DNA from: Eledone cirrhosa
Lineage: Eukaryota; Mollusca; Cephalopoda; Octopoda; Eledonidae
Direction of reading: 5' to 3'
DNA: 64,000 nt
Assembly (NCBI GenBank): GCA_964016885.1
Contig: OZ024743.1
Location: 192,950,155 to 193,014,154, forward strand
Shown here: piece after piece, positions 49,301 to 60,900 of the stretch
Layout of the letters: each line of letters begins with the position of its first letter
Position numbering within the stretch: position 1 is the first letter of the stretch
The notes under the pieces: generated by a model
The model's database searches: none
Seen by the model: the letters and a program-made list of their open reading frames with translations, nothing else
Told to the model about the DNA's origin: nothing
Program-made: the position numbers and the translations under genes

Positions 49301-52300
49301 TCATGTACATGTTCGAGGTTGAGGTATATTTTATATATACTGTGTCTATATGATGTTACAAGTTCATTCTTTCTGTTCCATAGGGGTTCAGTAGTGAGCA
49401 ACATGTTTATGGTCTCCTTGGTGTAAGGTTTGGCTTTAGTCAGGATACTTCATTGCAACACAAATGGTGTATTTTTTCTCATAGTTCCTATATACCAGTG
49501 TTGCTTTCAAAGCCATTCTCCAGGTTGAGTGTGACATCTAGGAAGTTTATACTTGTAAGGTAAGATATGTTTGGATGGCGATTTTGAATCAGCACCTCAA
49601 AAAATGTTATAAGCTCTTTTCATTCTTGGTCTGTGTTGCTGGAGTTGTAGCCAGTGAGGATCACTAGTCCACTGTCTCAAGGAAAACATTTTATCAATTT
49701 CTGAAGGAGGCGGGAGTCAATTAGGTCTGTTACTTCTGTGGAGTCAGTTGCTCTCATATTGACCTCAAAAGGGGATTTTGAGGACCTCCTAGTCCAGGTT
49801 GATTTGTCGTAGAGTAGAACTATTTTTCTAGCATGGAGGATGATGTTGATGTCCTGGTTGCTGATTGAAATGATCCTTTAAGAATATTTTAATGGGCTTC
49901 CAAGAGTGATTATGTGATTGATGCATTACTATGATCAATCGTATGAATTTGGTGTTGGTTTTGTCATTGGTTGGTCAGAACAAGTGGTTGACCTCTTGTA
50001 GGTTAGTCCAGAAGCTAAGTTGAGTTTGTAGTATGAAACTGAGTAAGATCTTATGCAGGATTTTTTTTGGCAAATTCTTTCAATGTCTGACTTTATCGGG
50101 TAAATTTTCCAGCAAAGTCAGATTTGTAGTCATTAAATAAAAAATATGCCTCCTATGAGTTGAGTGGTTCTGTACAGGTCTTCAGATTCAAAGTGATCCT
50201 ATGCCTTTCTTCATTTATCTCATGGATCATATGTGGATTTGACTTTTGGTAGTTTGAAATCAGGTTGTTTTCTTTTATCAACATGTGGTATTTGTCCTGA
50301 TCAATGGAGCATTAGTTATCAGTTTTGTCCAAATGTACTAGTATGATGTCCCTGTTTCAGTACTCTGTTATCTTGTTGCACAGTTTTTATTGGAATCGAT
50401 TGGCATAGTGTTTGAATTTCTCTTAACAAGGTTGAATAGGTCTGCCTCAAAAGGGACAAGAATAGGTTTGGTTGTGGTGTGGTATGTATTTTAAAACAGG
50501 TCTCTTGGTGGCTGTCAAGTTTCATTGAGTTGTGTTTGTTAGAAATATTTATATATATAAATATACATACTATAAGGTGAAATCTTCTGATGTCATGCTG
50601 ACTGCTTCTTCACAAGGTATGCTCACCTAAGCAAACCTCACTTAACCCTTTTGCATTCACATTAATTTTCAAATGTCATGTTTATCTGTTCACATTATTT
50701 TCAGTTAATCGTACTCAAAAGGGTTATCAATTTTATTTGTTTGTAATTTTCTTAATTTTCTATGTACAGGCTTGAAATTTTGCCAGTAGATGTTTAAATA
50801 TCAAAAATTTACAATTATATAATTTTACCTGATTTTTTTGGTTAAATTTGACTTTTATGGGCAGGTGAAATTAATTAATAGGGGCATTTGAAGTATCAAC
50901 CAGGTGCAAATACTGGTTTAATTTTAAATACGTTGTTTTCGGCATAATACTTGATATATAAGGGTCACTAAACCTTATATCAGTGCTCCAGTAATTCTAC
51001 AGTCTTGAAAATTGTTCTATACTAAACATAATATTTACGTCAAAAGAATGCTTACATTTCCACAGCATCTATTGGTCGCCATAACAGATCAGGTTTTCCT
51101 CGATTTGAAATCTGTTGTTGGGTATATCGATTAATCTCTTCTGCGACAACTTCGAAGAAAGTTTGTGGTAAAAACAAAAGGAAATAATCCAGTGCTTTAG
51201 CATCGGGAGCTAATGTGTGTTGTGGACCAGTATTTTGAATAAAATCAGGAACATATATTGGTGTGGTATTTTTCGACCACGTTGCTGTAATATTTTCAAT
51301 TGCGTTCTGGAGATCTCCGTTTTCACTTTCAAAACAACAATCATCGTCGGATGAAATTTCAAAAATGTAAACATCTGATTCAGTTGAAGATAAACCACTA
51401 ATATTATCTTTTGTTTCTTGTTCATTCTGAATGTCGTTGTGTGTCAAGGTCAATATCGCTACTTTCACAAGCCATGTTGATACACAAAAAATCTGTTCTA
51501 CTTTCAACGTTAAAAAAACATGTTGTTTTACATTGTTTCACTATATTAAGTGTTAATTTTCACGGTAAGGGCCTCACAGTAATCTCGAATTGACGAGATT
51601 TTGATGACGGTATTGTTTATTTTTAGAACGATATTTTAGTGTGGGTGTTATCAGCAGGTTTCGGGCGGTTTGAACAAATGAAGGGAAAATAATTGTGGCC
51701 AGTTTGGGGCGGTTTGAACACTAAAGGGATAAACCATCTCCTTTCTACCCTGTGCTTACTATGTAATATAATTAGTATTTACTAAGGTTATCACTTTGAT
51801 GTTCTTTCATCTCCCTCTGTCTCATATATATATATATTACTATCATCATCAAACATCTGCTTTCCCTGCTAGTTGGATGGGTCTTCACAAATCAAGTCAG
51901 TACTGATGTGGATCTACTGACCTCCCAAACAGGTCATGAGTCTGCATCTCGCTTACATAGGGCCCCATGCTCTACTGAGTGCATTTTATTGTAGCATTAA
52001 CACTAGTGAGGTTGTCATGTCTGAGTCCTCCCAACCATTTGTTTGGCAAGATTTCCATGGATGAATGCCCTTCCTATCATCAAGCACTTTACAGCATGTA
52101 GATCACCAACACTAGGGAGATTGTTATGTCCTTGGCACAACTGAAGAATCCTCCCACAAACTAAAATCACATGTCTTCTTGCTGGCTTACATTTTCCTTC
52201 CCAACCACCACTGCCATCACCAATCCTTGATAGACCAATCAAGTAGCTGTAATGTCAAGCCACGAATTAGTTTACTGATGATTATATGATTATAATTGTT

Positions 52301-54949
52301 TCCTCGGCCAGATTAGAAAGAAGGCTAGATTTCTCCATATTCACAAGCCACTTAAATATAACTGGGAGGCCAAACAAACTTTCATTTCAGACACAGAAAG
52401 TCAACAATCCACCCATCTTTCAAAACATTTCCTTCTATTGATTTTTAAAACTTTACGGCTCCAAAATTCAACATTGGCATGATGAAATGGAGATTAGATG
52501 AGTTTGTTAAGATGTTAGGGCGAATGCAAGTAGATGTATGCTGCATACAAGAAACTAGATGTCGAGGAACCTTAGCTAGACACCTCAAAGGCAAAACACA
52601 GCACTAAAAATTTTTTTGTGTGGGTAACAATCAGGGGTCAGGTGGAGTAAGTATCCCATTGGCAGAAAAATATCTAGATATGGTGACTGAGGTAGTTAGA
52701 GTGAGTAATAGAAAATTTCAGCTTAAGCTGATTCTAGATAATACAGCAAAAATAATTATCTCAGCATATGCACCACAATCAGGTCTGGCAGATAAACTGA
52801 AAGACCACTTCTACAGATCTCTTATGCAGGCTACCTCCCTGAGTAAAACCAGCCAACCACTTGATCACCTTTCAGTCAAGTGAGCACAAACCAGAAAAAC
52901 TTTATTCTCAACAAAAGTCAAGATAGACTGATGGTTGCAAACACGAAGTTCCTCACAGTGGTAGGTGGTGGGCCACACTTTAATCATGCATATAGTAAAT
53001 CAGGTAATACAGCATTGTGTTATACCCAATGGTAGGTGTAGCAGCAGCACTGCTACAATGGCAAGAGAAATGCACTCGACAGGAAACTAAAGAGGCATAA
53101 AATCAATGGACCAACTCATGAAAGTCACTGAAAGCGTTACGAAATAACTGATTAGGGATGGAGCTAATCTAGACAAAATTCAGTTCAGCTTTGTGCCAGG
53201 TAGCTGTACCACTGATGCCTTCCTCTTGATGAAACAACTGCATGAGTACTTAGCTGTACCTAGCCATCGTTGACCTTATTCCATAATTTGGTGGGCTCTT
53301 AAGCAACTAGTAGTAGTTAAGTTGCTGGTGATGGCTGTAAAAGCCATGTACAAAAGTGCAGTCAATAGAGTTTGAGTTCACAATGAGTATAGTGATGAAT
53401 TTAGCATTCAGGTGCGAATTCGCTATAACTCTGGCTTCAGTTCCCTTCTGTTTATTATGGCTCCTACAGGGCATAACAGAGGAGCTTAAGACTGGCTGCC
53501 CATGGAAACTTTCATATGTAGATGACCTACTTCTGATAGCTAAAACAGCAGATGAACTAGAGAAGAAATTCCAAACATGTTAGCAAAATCTGGAATCAAA
53601 AGGATTCAAAGTCAGCTTAGCAAATACTAATGTCCTAATAAATAAGAAAGATGGCAAAACCATACTCAATATGGAAAAAAAAAAATAAAAGCTGGTAGGA
53701 ATTTCCTACTGGTTACAAAATGTAAACTATGGGTACACAAGAGATGTAGCAAGATCTCAAGGAGGCTGAAAAGAATGTAGATTTTATATTTGGCAGAAGA
53801 GCAGTGAGCAGCAAGAGTATATATGAAACAGGTGCTTTCATATACTCAGATGGCTCCCTGGAAATAACTGACAGCTTCTGTTACCTAAATAACTTAATCA
53901 GCAGTTAGAGTGGATGCTCTGAAAACATAGTAGCTAGAATGAGAACTGGATGGAAGAAATTCAGGGGACTACTACCTCTATTGGCTACAAAAGTTTTCTC
54001 TCTCAGGATGAAAGGCAGATTGTATGAAGCCTGTCTGAGAACTGCAATGCTGCATGGAAGTGGGACTTGGGCCTTGAATGTGAAGATTAGAAAGATATGC
54101 GGTAAAGATGCTCAGATAAATATGTAATATCAGCATGCATGAAAGATGAAGCATCAATGAATTGAGAGAAAAGCTGAGCATAGGTGGGATTAGTTCCAGT
54201 ATGCAAAAGAAAATACTGTACTAGTGTGGACATGTTATGAACATGGAGAATGATAGGTGTATAAAGAAGTGCAGGATCTTCAAAGTCAATGGGACATGTG
54301 CAAGAAGACCTAGGCAAGCTTGGAATGATGTGGTGGTGTTCATGCCACAATTAAAAACACCCAGTCAACCCTGTAATGCGGGTGTCATGACGAAAAACAG
54401 CCAGTTCACTCTGTATGGTGGTAGTGCTAGTGCCACAAGAAAAAAAAAACATAGTTACACTTTAAAATTGTTGGCATTAGAAAGGGCATCCAGCCACAGA
54501 AACCAAGCCAAAACAATGTATGAGCAAGGCATGGAAAATAGGTGCGATGATGTTGTATACCATTCCTTAACTAAATATAGGAGAAATATATGGCAAAACA
54601 AATATTCAAGAAAAAAAAGGGAATAAAATAACTTCTTCAAAAAGTATATGAATAAATAATTAAGGGTATAATAAATTAGAAATAATATTCGATACTTTAC
54701 TTTTTCGCATGATGCCGCATGTCATCTGGAATGTTTTCATATTCTCCACTGGCTGGTTCACAAAAATTAATAGCAGAATAGACAGGGCTTTCAGGTTTGT
54801 AAATTATGTTACGTAACAAAGGTTGTAATTCAGTTTTGATATGACAAGGACGTCGCAACTTTAAGAACACATGAGTAGGGTCATGTATATCAGGCATATT
54901 TTCACAATTTTCACACAAATCATAATCTGGACAATTACTGCAATGGAAG

Positions 54950-54980
<31 letters not shown>

Positions 54981-57900
54981 AATTGAGAAAGATAGTCTAA
55001 ATGTAGTTTATTTAAAGTGCATCCAGTACTAAAGACCTATATGCTTACACACCAGATAATCTTGAATATTTTTCTGAAATCACAAGCCAATTTGTTGATA
55101 TGAAAAAAAAAGAATTTTGTAATTCAATCTACATGCAAAATTTCTGAGAACATGCTGTATGGTTGATTTTTATTTTTTATTCAAGAAATTAACCAAAAGG
55201 CCAGCAATACTTACCCACATTTAAAACGAATTCCAACAATGGTCCGCTGACAACTATCACAAATAATTCCTTCATGCCAATATAAGTCTATAAAAAAAAA
55301 AAAAAAAGAATGATAACAGAAATATCATAATCATCATTTAAATGTCTACTTTTCCATGCTTGCATGTGTTGGACAGGTTCTCTCTAGAACAGCTACCTTC
55401 ACTTGTAACGTTCTCTATTTCCTCTGCGAGGTTCAGCATTTTGAAATCAACTAACTACCTCTGCTCAGGTCTTTCTTAGTCTTCCTCTACTGCAGCTTCC
55501 TTCCATTAGCATTACCTAGCACTTCCTCCAATATAACAATAGCAGCATTTTTTAAAATTATTAAATATCAAGATGGTGAAGAAGAGGAATATAAAATGGT
55601 AGTTTTCTTCAACATTTGGTCAATATTTCAATGCATTTTCTCTACTATTACTATTGTTACCAATACCTGAGAAATGAAGTTATGTATTACATTTTACTTC
55701 TTTGTATAATTCACCCAGCATATAATATATTAAGCTATGCAGCAAAATTAATAGCTAAATAATTTGTTAAAAATGCAAAATTTCACAAAATAAACAGAAC
55801 CTTTTCTTGTTTTGTTTAGGTGGTTATTGATACCTTCAGCAGTTTCTGGGATGTCTGAATGAATATTCCAATAAAGCATACAAACAAATTTCACAAAAAC
55901 AACATTTTTAAGGGAAGGGTGGATGTGTTAGAAGCATGAAATGATGATAATAGTGCACAACTAACTGCATGGAGTAGTTAGAAAAAATAAAGTAGCAGTC
56001 AAAATTGAATCAAATCAATTACATATTAATTCTATAACACCTATTGCTAATAACCTTTAATGCTTCAAATACTAAGGATGGAAATGACAAAACTGAATGC
56101 TCTAAGGATTTTTGGTGCTTGAACAATATTTTTGCATTCAAACAATTTAAATATCTGACAGTTTCTGACAATTAAATAACATATATGTAAGACTGCATGA
56201 CAAAATGAAAAAAAAGTTTGAGCAAAAGATAATTAGTGATTTTAGCTAATTTTAGGATGCTTTTTCTGAATATGTACAAGATACTCCCTATATACCAAAT
56301 TTACAGAAATGAAATGTAGCATGCAGTACATCAATACATTAATAATTGTTAAATAAACTGGAAAAAAACATCTTTTGTATGCATATTGATAATTTTGGCA
56401 TCATAGGATTAAAGTACAAACACTTTAAGAGCTTTAACACATAAAAATTATAAAAATGACCAATAAGTTACTTGCAAAAAATAAAGTAATAATGCTTACG
56501 ATATTGGCCATCAGAAGGCAAAGTCTGGGTAGTACTTGTAACAGAGTCTTGGGTCTTATTTATTACATCCTGCAGGATTTCCGATTTCATTTCCTGAATC
56601 ACCTATGAAGAAACAAACATTCATAAGTCAATAGATTCTTTACATTATAGATACCAAACATTTGGAAGTGACAACTTATATGATCAGTTTCTAAAGTAAA
56701 ATATTTCCCTAATCCATAGTGTTGACAACAATCATCATCATCACTGTTTAGTGTTCATTTTTCCATGCTTGCATGGGTTAGACAGGTTGTCCAGGTTGTC
56801 CATGTTGGGAGACAAGTCTGGCCAGAATTGGCCACGCCATACCTTGCTCCGACAAGGACTGTAAATTTGGCCACAGATTTTACAGCTGGATGTCCTTCCT
56901 AACACCAACCACATTTACAGTGTGGAACTGGATGGCACCGTTATGAGGAGGGACAAGCCAATTGCTGAACCCATCTCACAGCAGAACCATAGTTTTGGAA
57001 CCCGATACTGGATGGCACCAATATGAAGGACAGGCCAGATGGCCGCGCTGAACCCTTCTCACAGCGGAGTCATAGTTTGCACACCACAACCGCATTTGCA
57101 GTGTCGAATCACTGAGGAAGGACAAGCCATTTGGCAGCAATGAGCCCTTCCCACTTTGGAAACCACAGTTTGGAAGTCTGGGGCTGGATGACACTGCTAT
57201 GCGGAGGGACAGGCTTGTTGGCCATGCTGAACCCTTAATACAGTTTTTTTTTATATTATTACAAACGTTGGATTAGTTCCACAAAAAGATTCTATATTTA
57301 CAACAGTCAGATTTTTTTAAATGATACAAAAAATTAATTTCATAAATTAGCATTAATGACTAAGAGTAAAGAAAGAACCTTACTTGCTTCAGTAGCACAG
57401 GCAGAGTACTGATAGATATACAGTCAGGTTCCTGACTGCAATTTGAAAAAAGAGAAGTTGGTGCCTTCTCTCCAGATTCAGAGTCACATTGAGAGGATAA
57501 TACATGGGGTTTATGTTCAGCTGTAACTGATTTGGTTTGAATAACAGTTGGTGCCACATGGTTATGAAGAATGGGGGGGCTTATTGTCAATTTTTTTAGA
57601 TACGGTAGGACCTAAAATTTATAAAACAAAAAGTAGAATATATTAGAACTCATTAAAATATATCAACAAGTGTTTGAAGGCCAGCTTTCCTGCTCAAGCA
57701 GGGGTTAGCTTTGCAGGTTTCATAACAAGATTTTCTGTTTCACCCTACCCTCTGCATCCTTCCTAGCTTTCATTTCCTCCTCCATTATCTTTAGTCAAAT
57801 CCTTCTCGATCTTCCACTTTCTCTATTTTCTTCCACATCCACTTTCGTCACTCCTCTCACCCAGTCACTTTCATCATTCCTCAACACATGATGCAACCAT

Positions 57901-60900
57901 CCCATTTTATTTCTCTCATTGGTTCTATTCCCATCATCCTCTGCAATTCATTGTTTTCCTCTCTAAGTGATACTTTGCTCAACCATTAAACCATATTCAT
58001 TTCCATTCTTTTCAACCTTCTCCACTATTCCTTCTTCATCATCCATGTCTCACTCCCATAAATCACAGGACTTCTTACACATGCAACGTATACCTTTCAC
58101 TAAAACATAATTTACCAACATTTCTATTAAACTCCTACAGGGGTCACAGTTATTTTTCTTTTTGTCTTTGGGTTTTTTTTAAATGAAAACGAAAATCAAA
58201 TATCAATATGATTAATAATAAATGATAAACTACAAATTATGTGAGGCAGGCACAGTTGTAAGTTCACAACAATCTGAATATTAAATTCTTAATTACAACT
58301 ATTTCATTTACTTTGTTAATATCTTGAAGGATAGTATAGCCATCAATCATCCTATATCCTTGCCTCTAAAAATCTTAATTTTCATGTCTATGTGTTCTAA
58401 TATACTAATATTTTAACAAATCCCCATTATCACAATATAAAATGTGCCATCAAGTGACAAATCAGAACCATCAGCATAAAAAAAAAATGCCCAGCATGGA
58501 ACCCATTTTCACACATATACAACTATGCTGGACCACCATATTATACGAATGGTCAAGAACATTGTCTTGTTATAGACACGAAATAGTAATAATAATGATG
58601 TTAAACAAAAAGATAACCTGAGCAAAAATCTTTTATTGATATAAATACCCAAATGAATTTCAAACATCAATCAGTTGAATAAATGAAATGAAAAAAAAAT
58701 GAAATTTACAGCTCACACTTGTAGAGGTTTAGCTGACCTCCTGAGGTTATATCCTGTACAAAATTTCTTTGCCGTTTTAATGATGGGGGGCCCCAGTCCT
58801 TCCATGAAAAGTAACATTAAATGGAGTGTCTTGCCCCAAAACACAACACACTGCTCAGTCTAGAAATCAAACCCATAACCATATGATTTTGAATCCAACA
58901 CCCTAACCACTAAACCATGTGCTTTCACATAATTGAATAAATAGTATTTTATAAAGAATTCGAAGTATGAAAGCCAATTTATTTTGTCCTAAAGAAATTA
59001 CATTTTTAGATCAATGGCATTTGATTAATGGAACTATGTGAATTAAGATTATTAAGATTAACCCTTTAGCATTCACATTGAATTGTCAAATGTCATGTTC
59101 ATCTATTCGCATTATTTTCACTTAATTATACTCAAGAGGGTTATCAATTTTATTTGTTTGTAATTACTTTAATTTTCTATGTGCAGACTTGAAATTTTGT
59201 CAGTAGATGTTTAAATAACTATAATTTACAATTATATATTTTTACCTGATTTTTTTTGTTAAATTTGACTTTTATGGGCAAGTGAAATTAATTAACAGGT
59301 GTAAAAGTAATAACTTTATGGATAAACACAAAAATTTAAACTTTATCTGCCTTATCTGTTAGATTTGTTGCAAAAAAATCCAATAATGACCTAGATGCTG
59401 ATTTCCATCAATTCTAGCAGTTTTCTGAACAGGTGAATTAATTAAAAATGCAGGTGTAATCAGTACACGGTTTTAGTCTTTCTCTACATTCCAGGCAAAT
59501 ATTTTCATTGAAAAAAAATGTATAAAACCTTTTCACCGGTCAAAATAATATTGGCAATGTACTCTGTAAATGTACGGTGTAAAATTACGTAATAGAAAGT
59601 TCCCAATATATAAGTTTATACACACTTTTAAATTTTTCTGACAATATTTCAATTAATGGTCGTACTTTGTACAATGGGTCGTAATTTGATTCATTTCTAC
59701 CAGGGGCATTTGAAGTATCAACCAGATGCAAATACTGGTTTAATTTAATGAATCTCGTTTTTGCCATAATACTAGATATATAAGGGTCACCAAACCTTAT
59801 ATCAGTACTCCAATAATTCCACAGTCGTGGAAATTGTTTAATACCAAACATAATATTTATGGTAAAAAACGCTTTCATTTCGGCAGAATCTGTCGGACAA
59901 CATAACAGATCGGGTTTTCCGATATTAGAAATTTGTTGTTGTGCATAGCGATTTGCCACAACTTCGAAGAAAGATTGTGGTAAAAATAAAAAATAATAAT
60001 CCAGTGCTTTAGCATCGGGTGGTAATGTGTGTTGTGGTCCAATATTTTCAGTAAAATCCGAAACATGTATCGATGTTGTTTCTTTCAACCACGTTGCTAT
60101 TTTTTCAATGGTGTCAGTCAAATCTTCTCTTTCACTTTCAAAGTAATTATCATCATTATCAGATATATCAGAAATAAATATATCTGATTCGTTTGAAGAT
60201 AAATCACTGATATTATCTTCTGTTTCTTTTTGATCTCGAATGTCGTCGGACGTAAAACCTTCAAATTCGTTGTCGCTACTTTCGGAAGCCATGTTACACT
60301 TTCAACGTTAAAAACACGTGTTATCGCAAGTTCTTTAACTATACTAAGAGTTAATTTTCGCGCGTAAGGGCTTTATCTCGCAGTAATCTCGAATTGACGA
60401 GATTTCGATGATGTCAATGTTTATTTTTAGAAGGAAATCTCCGTGTGGTATTAAATGTCGGTTTTTGTCGGTTTGAATAAATGAAAGGGGACATAATTTT
60501 GTCGGTTTTTGTCGCTTTGAACGCTAAAGGGTTAAACATTGAATAATTCAAAGAAAAACAAGGGAAGGGGTTGTTGTCCATGTGTAGAGAAGAATATAAA
60601 TTGAATATGTTCATATGCTTATCAATTGACTAAAAGAAAAAAATAATAAATATTGATTTTACTAACTTTGGATCTGATAACAGTACCAGTTTCTTCATCT
60701 CTTGTTACGATAGTAGTATTCTCAGAATTCACTTCTGCAATTCTAGATAGGTTTGTTCTGAAGAATAAGTATACCATTAATCATTTATCAGAGAATAGCT
60801 ATCAAAATATAACTTTTCTTAACAATTTGCAAAAATAAATAATATGCTTTTGGTGGTTATGACATATCATCTTAGACTTGAAATGGAATATAATATTTAG

